This document shows, piece by piece, positions 36,105 through 50,631 of a stretch of DNA of 64,000 bases. Position 1 is the stretch's first letter. Each line of letters begins with the position of its first letter. The stretch lies in contig CANTAL010000027.1 of NCBI GenBank assembly GCA_947650365.1, positions 1,054,001 through 1,118,000 of the forward strand, given 5' to 3'. Origin of the DNA: Chamaelirium japonicum (taxonomy: Eukaryota > Streptophyta > Magnoliopsida > Liliales > Melanthiaceae). Below the pieces are notes generated by a model. The model was not told where the DNA came from. It ran no database searches and worked only from the letters and a program-made list of their open reading frames with translations. Made by a program: the position numbers and the translations under genes.

Positions 36105-39100
36105 ATGAATGGATCGTACGAATGAGTAAGAATGGATCATACGAATGAAATAGAATGGATCGTATGAATGAATTAGAATGGATCGTGCGAATGAATTAGA
36201 ATGGATCGTACGAATGAGTAAGAATGGATCGTACGAATGAAATTGAATGGATCGTATGAATAAATTAGAATGGATCGTGCTAATGAATTAGAATGGATCG
36301 TACGAATGAATTAGAATAGATTGTGCGAATGAATTAGAATTGATCGTACGAAAGAATTAGAATGGATCGTAAGAATGAATTAGAATGGATCGTGCGAATG
36401 AATTAGAATGGATCGTACGAATGAATTAGAATGGATCGTGCGAATGAATTAGAATGGATCGTACGAATAAATTAGAATGGATACATACGAAAGAATGGAT
36501 CGTACGAATGAATTAGAATGAATCGTACGAAGGAATTAGAATGAATACATTCATGGGAATGAATTAGAATGGATCGTACGAAGGAATTAGAATGGATCAT
36601 ACGAATGAAATAGAATGGATCGTACGAAGGAATTAGAATGGATCGTACGAAGGAATTATAATGGATCGAACGAAGGAATTAGAATGGATCGTACGAATGA
36701 ATTAGAATGGATACATTCGTGCAAAAGAATTAGAATGGATTGTATGAATGAATTAGAATGGATCGTGCGAATGAATTAGAATGGATCGTATGAATGAATT
36801 AGAATGGATCGTGCGAATGAATTAGAATGGATCGTATGACTGAATTGGAATGGATACATTCGTACGAATGAATTAGAATGGATTGTACGAATGAGTAAGA
36901 ATAGATCTTACGAATGAAATAGAATGGATCGTACGAATGAATTAGAATGGATCATGCTAATGAATTAGAATGGATCGTACGAATGAATTAGAATAGATTG
37001 TCTGAATGAATACATTCGTGCGAATGAAATAGAATGGATCGTATGAATGAATTAGAATGGATCGTATGAATGAATTCGAATGGATCGTATGAATGAATTA
37101 GAATGGATACATTCGTCCGAATGAATTAGAATGGATAATATGAAGGAAATAGGGTGGATCGTACGAATGAATTAGAATGGATACATTCGTGCGAAAGAAT
37201 TAGAATGGACTGTATGAATGAATTAGAATGGATCGTATGAATGAATTAGAATGGATCGTGCGAATGAATTAAACTGGATCGTACGAATGAATTAGAATGG
37301 ATCGTATGAATGAATTAGAATGGATCGTGCGAATGAATTAGAATGGATCGTACGAATGAATTAGAATGGATCGTACGAATGAGTAAGAATGGATCGTACG
37401 AATGAAATTGAATGGATCGTATGAATGAATTAGAATGGATCGTGCTAATGAATTAGAATGGATCGTACGAATGAATTAGAATAGGTTGTGCGATTGAATT
37501 AGAATGGATCGTACGATTGAATTAGAATTGATACATTCGTGCGAATGAATAAGAATGGATCGTATGAATGAATTAGAATGGATCGTGCGAATGAATTAGA
37601 ATGGATCGTACGAATGAATTAGAATGGATACATTCGTGCGAACGAATTAGAATGGATCGTACGAATCAGTAAGAATGGATCGTACGAATGAAATAGAATG
37701 GATCGTACGAATGAGTAAGAATGGATCGTACGAATGAATTAGAATGGATCGTGTGAATTAATTAGATTGGATCGTGCGAATGAATTAGAATGGATTATTG
37801 GAATGAATTAGAATGGATACATTCATGCGAATGAATTAGTATGGATCGTATGAAAGAATTAGACTGGAACGTATGAATGAATTCGAATGGATCGTACGTA
37901 TGAATTAGAATGGATCATACGAATGAATTAGATGGATCGTATGAATGAATTAGAATGGATCTTACGAATGAATTAGAATGGATCGTACGAATGAATTAGA
38001 ATGGATACATTCGTGCAAAAGAATTAGAATGGATTGTATGAATGAATTAGATTGGATCGTACAAATGAATTAGAATGGATCGTATGAATGAATTAGAAAG
38101 GATCGTGCGAAGGAATTAGATTGGATCGTACGAATGAATTAGAATGGATACATTCGTGCGAATGAATTAGAATGGATCGTACGAATGAGTAAGAATGGAT
38201 CGTATGAATGAAATAGAATGGATCGTACGAATGAATTAGAATGGATCCTACGAATAAATATGATTGGATCGTGCGAATGAATTAGATTGGATCGTACGAA
38301 TGAGTAAGAATGGATCGTACAAATGAAATAGAATGGATCATATGAATGAATTAGAATGGATCATACGAATGAAATAGAATGAATCGTATGAATGAATTAG
38401 AATGGATCGTATAAATTAGAATAGATCGTATGAATGAATTAGAATGGATAGTGCTAATAAATTAGAATGGATCGTACGAATGAATTAGAATGGATCGTAC
38501 GAATGAATTAGTATGGATCGTATGAATGAATTAGAATGGATCGTGCGAATGAATTAGAATGGATCGTACGAATGAATTAGAATGGATCGTACGAATGAAT
38601 TAGAATGGATACATTCGTGCGAATGAATTAGAATGGATCGTACGAATGAGTATGAATGGATCGTACGAATGAAATAGAATGGATCGTACGAATGAATTAG
38701 AATGGATCGTGCTAATGAATTAGAATGGATCGTACGAATGAATTAGAATAGATTGTGCGAATGAATTAGAATGGATCGTACGAATGAATTACAATGGATC
38801 ATACGAATGAATTAGAATGGTTCGTGTGAATGAATTAGAATGGATCGTATGAATGAATTAGAATGGATTTATTCGTGCGAATGAATTAGAATGGATCGTA
38901 CGAATGAGTTAGAATAGATCATACGAATGAAATAGAATGGATCGTACGAATGAATTAGAATGGATCGTGCTATTGAATTAGAATGGGTCGTACGAATGAA
39001 TTAGAATAGATTGTGCGAATGAATATATTCGTGCGAATGAATTAGAACAGATCGTATGAATGAATTAGAATGGATCATATGAATGAATTAGAATGGATCG

Positions 39101-41455
39101 TATGAATGAATTCGAATGGATCGTACGAATGAATTAGAAAGGATACATTCGTGCGAATGAATTAGAATGGATCATACGAAAGAATTAGGGTGGATCGTAC
39201 AAAGGAATTAGAATGGATACATTCGTGCGAAAGAATTAGAATGGATTGTATGAATGAATTAGAATGGATCATATGACAGAATTAGAATGGATCGTGCAAA
39301 TGAATTAGAATGGATCGTACGAATGAATTAGAATGGATTGTATGAATGAATTAGAATGGATCATGCGAATGAATTAGAATGAATCGTACCAATAAATTAG
39401 AATAGAATGGATACATTCGTGCGAATGAATTAGAATGGATCGTACGAATAGGTAAGAATGGATCGAACGAATGAAATAGAATGGATCGTACGAATGAATT
39501 AGAATGGATCGTGCTAATGAATTAAAATGGATCGTACTAATGAATTAGAATAGATTGTGCGAATGAATTAGAATGGATCGTATGAATGAATTAGAATGGA
39601 TACATTCGTGCGAATGAATTAGAATGGATCGTATGAATGAATTAGAATGGATCGTATGAACGAATTATAATGGATACATTCGTGCGAATGAATTAGAATT
39701 GATCGTACGAATCAGTAAAAATGGATCGTACGAAAGAAATAGAATGGATCGTACGAATGAATTAGAATGGATCGTGCTAATGAATTAGAATGGATCGTAC
39801 GAATGAATTAGAATAGATTGTGCGAATGAATTAGAATGGATCGTATGAATGATTTAGAATGGATCGTATGATTAAATTAGAATGGATCGTGCGAATGAAT
39901 TAGAATGGATCGTACGAATGAATTAGAATGGATACATTCGTGCGAATGAATTAGAATGGATCGTATGAATGAGTAAGAATGGATCGTACGAATAAAATAA
40001 AATGGATCGTATAAATGAATTAGAATGGATCATACGAATGAATTAGAGTGGATCATATGAATGAATTAGAATGGATCGTGCTAATGAATTAAAATGGATC
40101 GTACGAATGAATTAGAATAGATTGTGCGAATGAATTAAAATGGATTGTACAAATGAATTAGAATGGATACATTCGTGCGAATGAATTAGAATGGATCGTA
40201 TGAATGAGTAAGAATGGATTGTACTAATGAAATAGAATGTATCGTACGAATGAATTAGAATGGATCGTGCAAATGAATTAGATTGGATCGTGCGAATGAA
40301 TTAGAATGGATCCTACGAATGATTTAGAATGGATACATTCGTGCGAATGAATTAGAATGGATCGTATGAATCAATTAGAATGGATCGTATGAATTCATTC
40401 GAATAAATCGTACGTATAAATTAGAATGGATTGTACAAATGAACTAGAATGCATCGTATGAATGAATTAGAATGGATCGTGCGAATGAATTAGAACGGAT
40501 CGTACGAATGAATTAGAATGGATACATTCGTGCGAAATATTTAGAATGGTTTGAATGAATGAATTAGAATGGATCGTACGAATGAATTAGAATGGATAGT
40601 ATGAATGAACTAGAATGGATCGTGCGAATGAATTAGAATGGATCGTACGAATGAATTAGAATGGATACATTCGTGCGAATGAATTAGAATGGATCGTACG
40701 AATGAGTAAGAATGGATCGTACGAATAAAATAGAATGGATCGTACGAATGAATTAGAATGGATCGTACGAATGAATATGATTGGATCGTTCGAATGAATT
40801 AGATTGGATCGTACGAATGCGTAAGAATAGATCGTACGAATGAAATAGAATGGATCGTATGAATGAATTAGAATGGATCATACGAATAAAATAGAATGGA
40901 TCGTATGAATGAATTAGAATGGATCATATGAATTAGAATGAATCGTATGAATGAATTAAAATGGATCGTGCTAATGAATTAGAATGGATCGTACGAATGA
41001 ATTAGAATGGATCGTACAAATGAATTAGAATGGATCGTATGAATGAATTAGAATGGATCGTGCGAATGAATTAGAAGGGATCGTACGAATGAATTAGAAT
41101 GGGTACATTCGTGCGAATGAATTATAGTGGATCGTACGAATGAGTAAGAATGGATCGTACGAATGAAATAGAATGGATCGTACGAATGAATTAGAATGGA
41201 TTGTGCGAATGAATTAGATTGGATCGTGCGAATGAATTAGAATGGAGCGTACGAATGAATTAGAATGGATACATTCGTGCGAATGAATTAGAATGGAAAC
41301 ATTCATGCGAATGAATTAGAATGGATCATGCAAATGAATTAGAATGGATCGTAGGAATGAATTAGAATGGATCGTATGAATGAATTAGAATTGATCGTAC
41401 GAATGAATTAGAATGGATACATTCGTGCGAAAGAATTAGAATGGATCGTGCTAAT
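36105..41455 (+). repeat. Satellite, plus block (5.35 kb)
   Basis: Rich in the 189-bp higher-order pattern, for example from the 28-mer at 39412 to the next at 39601. It carries rare markers (TGATTGG at 38261 and 40788) that recur at 48390 and 52638. Confidence 0.95.
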
Positions 41456-42454
41456 TCATTCATATGATCCATTCTAATTCATTCGTACGATCCATTCTAA
41501 TTCATTCGCACAATCTATTCTAATTCATTTGTACAATCCATTCTAATTCATTAGCACGATCCATTCTAATTCATTTGCACGATCCATTCTAATTCATTCA
41601 TACAATCCATTCTAATTCTTTCGCATGAATGTTTCCATTCTAATTCATTCGTACGATCCACCCAAATTCCTTCGTATGATCCATTCTAATTCAATCGTAC
41701 GATCCATTCTAATTCATTCGCACAAATGTATCCATTCTAATTCATTCGTACGATCCTTTCTAATTCATTCGCACGATCCATTCTAATTCATTCATACGAT
41801 CCATTCAAATTCATTTGTACGATCCATTCTAATTCAATCGCATGATCCATTCTAATTCATTCATACGATCCATTCTAATTCATTCATACAATCCTTCTTT
41901 ATTCTTTCGCACGAATGTATCCATTCTAATTCCTTCGTATGATCCATTCTAATTCATTCATATGATCCATTCTAATTTATTCATACGATCCATTCCAATT
42001 CATTCATCCAATCCATTCTATTTCTTTCACACGAATGAATCTATTCTAATTCATTTGTACGATTCACTCTAATTCCTTCGTATGATCCATTCTAATTCAT
42101 TCGCATGAATGTATCCATTCTAATTCATTCGTACGATCCATTCAAATTCATTCATACGATCCATTCTAATTCATTCCCACGATCCATTCTAATTCATTCA
42201 TACGATCCATTCTAATTCATTCGTACGATCCATTATAATTTATTCGCACGAACCATTCTAATTCATTCGCACGATCCATTCTAATTCATTCGTACGATCC
42301 ATTCTAATTCATTCATACGATCCATTTTATTTTATTCGTATGATCCATTCTTACTCATCCGTACGATTCATTCTAATTCATTCGCACGATCCATTCTAAT
42401 TCATTCGCACGATCCATTCTAATTCATTCGTACGATCCATTCTATTTCATTCGT
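41456..42454 (-). repeat. Satellite, inverted block
   Basis: About 1 kb. Aligns with the start of 53289-54757 at an offset near 11836, sharing the rare variant GAATGTTTCC (41631/53467). Confidence 0.94.
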
Positions 42455-44750
42455 ATAAATGAATTAGAATGGATCGTATAAATGAATTAGAATGGATCAT
42501 ATGAATGAATTAGAATGGATCGTATAAATGAATTCGAATGGATCGTACGAATGAATTAGAATGGATACATTCGTGCGAATGAATTAGAACGGATCATACG
42601 AAGGAATTAGGGTGGATCGTACGAATGAATTAGAATGGATACATTCGTGCGAAAGAATTAGAATGGATTGTATAAATGAATTAGAACGGATCGTATGAAT
42701 GAATTAGAATGGATGGTGCAAATGAATTAAAATGGATTGTACGAATGAATTAGAATGGATCGTACGAAGGAATTAGAATGGATCGTGTGAAAGAATTAGA
42801 ATGGATTGTATGAATGAATTGGAATGGATACATTCGTACGAAAGAATTAGAATGGATTGTATGAATGAATTAGAAAGGATCGTATGAATGAATTAGAATA
42901 GATCGTGTGAATGAATTAGAATGGATCGTACGTACGAATGAATTAGAATGGATATTTTCGTGCGAAGGAATTAGAATGGATCGTATGAATGGATCATACG
43001 ATGGAATTAGAATGAATTAGAATGGATACATTCGTGCGAATGAATTAGAATGGATTGTACGAATGAATTAGAATGGATATATTCGTGCGAATGAATTAGA
43101 ATGGATCGTATGAATGAATTAGAATGAATTAGAATGGATCGTATGTATGAAATTAGAATTGATCGTACGAATGAATTAGAATCGATTAGAATGAATTAGA
43201 ATGGATCGCATGAATGAATTAGAATGGATACATTCGTGCGAATGAATTAGAATGGATCGTATGAATGAATCAGAATGGATCGAACAAATGAATTAGAATG
43301 GATCGTGCGAATGAATTAGAATTGATCGTACGAATGAATTAGAATGGATATATTCATGCAAATGAATTAGAATGGATCATATGAATGAATTAGAATGGAT
43401 CGTACGTATGAATTAGAATGGATACATTCATGGTAATGAATTAGAAAGGATCGTACGAAGGAATTAGAATGGATCATACGAATAAAATAGAACGGATCGT
43501 ACGAAGGAATTAGAATGGATCATACGAAGGAATTAGAATGGATCGTACGAATGAATTTGAATGGATACATTCATGCAAAAGAATTAGATTGGATTGTATG
43601 AATGAATTAGAATGGATCGTGCAAAAGAATTAGGATGGATCGTGCGAATGAATTAGAATGGATCGTACGAATGAATTAGAATAGATTGTGCGAATGAATT
43701 AGAATGGATCGTACGAATGAATTAGAATGGATACATTCGTGCGAATGAATTAGAATGGATCGTATGAATGAATTAGAATGGATCGTATGAATGAATTCGA
43801 ATGGATCGTACGAATGAATTAGAATGGACATATTCATGCGAATGAATTAGAATAGATCATACGAAGGAATTAGGGTGGATCGTACGAATGAATTAGAATG
43901 GATACATTGGTGCGAAAGAATTAGAATGGATTGTATGAATGAATAAGAATGGATCGTGCAAATGAATTAGAATGGATCGTGCGAATGAGGATACATTCGT
44001 GCGAATGAATCAGAATGGATCGTACGAATGAGTAAGAATGGATCGTACGAATGAAATAAAATAGATCGTACGAATAAATTAGAATGGATCGTGCAAATGA
44101 ATTAAATTGGATCATGCGAATTAATTAGAATGGATCGTACGAATGAATTAGAATGGATACATTCGTGCGAATGAATTAGAGTGGATCGTATGAATGAATT
44201 AGAATGGATCGTATGAATGAATTCTAATAGATGATACGAATGAATAAGAATGGATACATTCGTGCGATTGAATTAGAATGGATCATACGAAGGAATTAGG
44301 GTGGATAGTACGAATGAATTAGAATGGATCGTACGAATGAATTAGAATGGATACATTCGTGCGAATGAATTAGAATGGATCATACGAAGGAATTTGGGTT
44401 GATCGTACGAATGAATTAGAATGGATACATTCGTGCGAAAGAATTAGAATGGATTGTATGAATGAATTAGAATGGATCGTATGAATGAATTAGAATAGAT
44501 CGTGCGAATAAATTAGAATGGATCATACGAAGGAATTAGGGTGGATCGTACGAATGAATTAGAATGGATACATTCTTGCGAAAGAATTAGAATGGATTGT
44601 ATGAATGAATTAGAATGGATCGTGCAAATGAATTAGAATCGATCGTGCGAATGAATTAGAATGGATCATACGAATGAATTAGAATATATTGTGCGAATGA
44701 ATTAGAATAGATCGTATGAATGAATAATAATGGATCGTATGAATGAATTA
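42455..44750 (+). repeat. Satellite, plus block (start of duplicate copy)
   Basis: Second copy of the block beginning near 33145. Confidence 0.94.
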
Positions 44751-45433
44751 GCACGATCCATTCTAATTCTTTCGCACGAATGTATCCATTCTAATTCATT
44801 CGTACGATCCATTCTAATTCATTCATACGATCCATTCTAATTCATTCGTACGATCCATTCTAATTCATTCGTACATCCATTCTAAATCATTCCCACAATC
44901 TATTCTAATTCATTCGTACAATACATTCTAATTCATTCGTACGATCCATTCTAATTCATTCGTACGATCCATTCGCACGATCCAATCTAATTCATTCGCA
45001 CGATCCATTCTAATTCATTCGTACGATCCATTCTATTTCATTCATACGATCCATTCTAATTCATTCGCACAATCCATTATAATTCATTCATACGATCCAT
45101 TCCAATTCATTCGTACGATCCATTCTAATTCATTCATACAATCCATTCTAATTCTTTCGCACAAATATATCCATTCTAATTCATTCATATGATCCATTCT
45201 AATTCATTCGCACGATCCATTCTAATTCATTCATACAATCCATTCTAATTCATTCGTACGATCCATTCTAATTAGAATGGATCGTACGAATGAGTAAGAA
45301 TTGATCTTACTCATTAGCACAATCCATTCTAATTCATTCATATGATCCATTCTAATTCATTCGCACAATCTATTCTAATTCATTCGTACGATCCTTTCTA
45401 ATTCTTTCGTATGATCCATTCTAATTCATTCCC
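44751..45433 (-). repeat. Satellite, inverted block (duplicate of 35421-36104)
   Basis: Has the same plus-strand scrap inside (about 45272-45301). Offset 9329-9330. Confidence 0.93.
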
Positions 45434-48400
45434 ATGAATGGATCGTACGAATGAGTAAGAATGGATCGTACGAATGAAATAGAATGGATCGTATGAATGA
45501 ATTAGAATGGATCGTGCGAATGAATTAGAATGGATCGTACGAATGAGTAAGAATGGATCGTACGAATGAAACAGAATGGATCGTGTGAATAAATTAGAAT
45601 GGATCGTGCTAACGAATTAGAACGGATCGTTCGAATGAATTAGAATAGATTGTGCGAATGAATTAGAATTGATCATACAAAAGAATTAGAATGGATCGTA
45701 AGAATGAATTAGAATGGATCGTGCGAATGAATTAGAATGGATCATACGAATGAATTAGAATGGATCGTACGAATGAATTAGAATGGATCGTGCGAATGAA
45801 TTAGAATGGATCGTACGACTAACTTAGAATGGATACATACGAAAGAATGGATCGTACGAATGAATTAGAATGAATCGTACGAAGGAATTAGAATAGATAC
45901 ATTCATGGGAATGAATTAGAATGGATCGTACGAAGGAATTAGAATAGATCATACGAATGAAATAGAATGGATAGTACGAAGGAATTAGAATGGATCGTAC
46001 GAAGGAATCATAATGGATCGTACGAAGGAATTAGAATGGATCGTACGAATGAATTAGAATGGATACATTCGTGCAAAAGAATTAGAATGGATTGTATGAA
46101 TGAATTAGAATGGATCGTGCAAATGAATTAGAATGGATCGTGCGAATGAATTAAAATGGATAGTACAAATGAGTAGGAATAGATCGTACGTATGAATTAG
46201 AATGGATACATTCATGGGAATGAATTAGAATGGATCGTACAAAGGAATTAGAATGGATCATACAAATAAAATAGAATGGATCGTACGAAGGAATTAGAAT
46301 GGATCGTACGAAGGAATTAGAATGGATCGTGCGAATGAATTACAATAGATCGTACGAATGAATTAGAATAGATCGTATGAATGAATTAGAATGGATCGTG
46401 CGAATGAATTAGAATGGATCGTATAAATGAATTCGAATGGATCGTACGAATGAATTAGAATAGAAACATTCGTGCGAATGAATTAGAATGGATCATACGA
46501 AGGAATTAGGGTGGATTGTACGAATGAATTAGAATGGATCGTATGAATGAATTAGAATGGATCGTGCGAATGAATTAGAATGGATCGTACGAATGAATTA
46601 GAATGGATCGTACGAATGAATTAGAATGGATCGTGCGAATGAATTAGAATGGGTCGTACGAATGAATTAGAATGGATACATTCATGCGAATGAATTAGAA
46701 TGGATCGTACGAATGAGTAAGAATGGATCGTACGAATAAAATAGAATGGATCGTACGAATGAATTAGAATAGATCATGCTAATGAATTAGAATGGATCAT
46801 ACGAATGAATTAGAATAAATTGTGCGAATGAATTAGAAAGGATCGTACGAATGAATTAGAATGGATCGTATGAATGAATTAGAGTGGATCATGCGAATCA
46901 GTTAGAATGGATCGTATGACTGAATTAGAATGGATACATTCGTGCGAATGAATTAGAATGGATCGTTCGAATGAGTAAGAATGGATCGTACGAATGAAAT
47001 AGAATGGATCATACGAATGAATTAGAATGGATCGTGCTAATGAGTTAGAATGGATCGTACGAATGAATTAGAATAGATTGTCCGAATGAATACATTTCGT
47101 GCGAATGAATTAGAATGGATCGTATGAATGAATTAGAATGGATCGTATGAATGATTTCGAATGGATCGTACGAATGAATTATAATGGATACATTCGTCCG
47201 AATGAATTAGAATGGATCATACGAAAGAATTAGGGTGTACCGTACGAATGAATTAGAATGGATACATTCGTGCGAAAGAATTAGAATGGATTGTATGAAT
47301 GAATTAGAATGGATCGTATGAATGAATTAGAATGGATCGTGCGAATGAATTAGAATGGATCGTACGAATGAATTAGAATGGATCGTATGAATGAATTAGA
47401 ATGGATCGTGCGAATGAAATAGAATGGATCGTACGAATGAATTAGAATAGAATGGATACATTCGTGCGAATGAATTAGAATGGATCGTACGAATGAGTAA
47501 GAATGGATGTATGAATGAAATAGAATGGATCGTACGAATGAATTAGAATGGATCGTGCTAATGAATTAGAATGGATCGTACGAATGAATTACAATAGGTT
47601 GTGCGAATGAATTAGAATTGATACATTCGTGCGAATGAATTAGAATGGATCACATGAATGAATTAGAATGGATCGTATGAATGAATTAGAATGGATCGTG
47701 CGAATGAATTAGAATGGATCGTATTAATGAATTAGAATGGATACATTCGTGCGAACGAATTATAATGGATCGTACGAATCAGTAAGAATGGATCGTACGA
47801 ATGAAATAGAATGGATCGTACGAATGAAATAGAATGGATCGTACGAATGAGTAAGAATGGATCGTACGAATGAAATAGAATGGATCGTGCCAATGAATTA
47901 GATTGGATCGTGCGAATGAATTAGAATGGATCGTACGAATGAATTAGAATGGATACAGTCGTGCGAATGAATTAGTATGGATCGTATGAATGAATTAGAC
48001 TGGATCGTATGAATCAATTCGAATTGATCGTACGTATGAATTAGAATGGATCGTACGAATGAATTAGAATGGATCGTATGAATGAATTAGAATGGATCGT
48101 GCGAATGAATTAGAATGGATCATACGAATGAATTAGAATGGTTACATTCGTGCAAAAGAATTAGAATGAATTAGAACGGATTCATTCATGCGAATGAATT
48201 AGAATGGATCGTATGAATGAATTAGAAAGGATCGTGCGAAGGAATTAGATTAGATCGTACGAATGAATTAGAATGGATACATTCGTGCGAATGAATTAGA
48301 ATGGGTCGTACGAATGAGTAAGAATGGATCGTATGAATTAAATAGAATGGATTGTACAAATGAATTAGAAAGGATCATACGAATGAATATGATTGGATCG

Positions 48401-48745
48401 TGCGAATGAATTAGATTGGATCGTACGAATGAGTAAGAATGGACCGTACGAATGAAATAGAATGGATCGTACGAATGAATTAGAATGGATTACGCGAATG
48501 AAATAGAATGGATCGTATGAATGAATTAGAATGGATCGTATAAATTAGAATAGATCGTATGAATGAATTAGAATGGATAGTGCTAATGAATTAGAATGGA
48601 TCGAACGAATGAATTAAAATGGATCGTACGAATGAATTAGAATGGATCGTATGAATGAATTAGAATGGATCGTACGAATGAATTAGAAGTGATCGTACGA
48701 ATGAATTAGAATGGATCGTGCGAATGAATTAGAAGTGATCGTACA
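45434..48745 (+). repeat. Satellite, plus block
   Basis: Parallels 36105-38.5 kb. The offset grows from 9352 to 10080 across about 46.2-46.9 kb, so this copy carries some 730 bp of extra monomers there. Confidence 0.93.
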
Positions 48746-50631
48746 AATTCATTCATACGATCCATTCTAATTCATTCGCACGATCCATTCTAATTCATTC
48801 ATACGATCCATTCTAATTCATTCGTACGATCCATTATAATTCATTTGCACGATCCATTATAATTCATTCGCACGATCCATTCTAATTCATTCGTACGATC
48901 CATTCTAATTCATTCATACGATCCATTCTATTTCATTCGTATGATCCATTCTTACTCATTCATACGATCCATTATAATTCATTCGCACGATCCATTCTAA
49001 TTCATTCGCACGATCCATTCTTACTCATTCGTATGATCCATTCTAATTCATTCGCATGAATGTATCCGTTCTAATTCATTTGTACGATCCATTCCAATTC
49101 ATTCGCACGATCCATTCTACTTCATTCATACGATCCATTCTAATTCATTCGTACGATCCATTCAAATCATTCATACAATCCATTCTAATTCTTTCGCACG
49201 AATGTATCTATTCTAATTCATTCGTACGATCCATTCTAATTCATTCGCACGATCCATTCTAATTCATTCATACGATCCATTCTAATTCATTCATACAATC
49301 CATTCTAATTCTTTCGCACAAATGTATCCATTCTAATTCATTCGTATGATCCATTCTAATTCATTCGTGCGATCCAATCTAATTCATTCGCATGATCCAT
49401 TCAAATTCATTCGCACGAATATATCCAGTCTATTCTAATTCATTCATACGATCCATTCTAATTCATTCGTATGATCCATTCTAATTCATTCGTACGAATA
49501 TATCCATTCTATTCAAATTCATTTGTACGATCCATTCTAATTCATTCGCACGATCCATTCTAATTCATTCGTACGATCCATTCTAATTCATTCGTACGAT
49601 CCATTCTAATTCATTCGCACGATCCATTCTAATTCATTCATACGATCCATTCTAATTCATTCATACAATCCATTCTAATTCTTTTGCACGAATGTATCCA
49701 TTCTAATTCATTCATTTGATCCACCCTAATTCCTTCGTATAATCCATTCTAATTCATTCGCACGAATGTATCCATTCTAATTCATTCGTACGATCCAATC
49801 TAATTCATTCATACGATCCATTCTAATTCATTCGTACGAATGTATTTATTCGCACAATCTATTCTAATTCATTCGTACGATCCGTTCTAATTCATTCGTA
49901 CGATCCATTCTAATTCATTCGTACAATCTATTCTAATTTATTCGTATGATCCATTCTAATTCATTAGCATGATCCATTCTAATTCATTCGTACGATCCAT
50001 TCTATTTCATTCGTACAATCCATTCTTACTCATTCGTACGATCCATTCTAATTCATTCGCACGAATGTATCCATTCTAATTCATTCGTACGATCCATTCT
50101 AATTCATTCGCACGATCCATTCAAATTCATTCATACGATCCATTCTTATTCATTCGTACGATTCATTGTAATTCATTCGCACGATCCATTCTAATTCATT
50201 CATACGATCCATTCTAATTCATTCATATAATCCATTCTAATTGTTTCACACGAATGTATCCATTATAATTCATTCGTATGATCCACCCTAATTTCTTCGT
50301 ATGCTCCATTCTAATTCATTCGCATGAATGTATCCATTCTAATTCATTCGTACGTCCATTCTAATTCATTCATACGATCCATTCTAATTCATTTGCACAA
50401 TCCATTCTAATTCATTCGTACGATCCATTCTAATTCATTCGCACGATCCATTCTAATTCATTCCCACGTTCCATTCTAATTCCTTCGTACGATCCATTCT
50501 ATTTCATTCGTATGATCCATTCTAATTCCTTCGTACGATCCATTCTAATTCATTTCCATGAATGTATCCATTCTAATTCATACATACGATCCATTCATAC
50601 TCATTCGTACAATCCATTCTAATTCCTACGA
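48746..50631 (-). repeat. Satellite, inverted block without counterpart in copy one
   Basis: 1.9 kb of minus monomers. Copy one has plus monomers at the corresponding place (about 38.6 kb), so this block was inserted or inverted after the duplication. Confidence 0.9.
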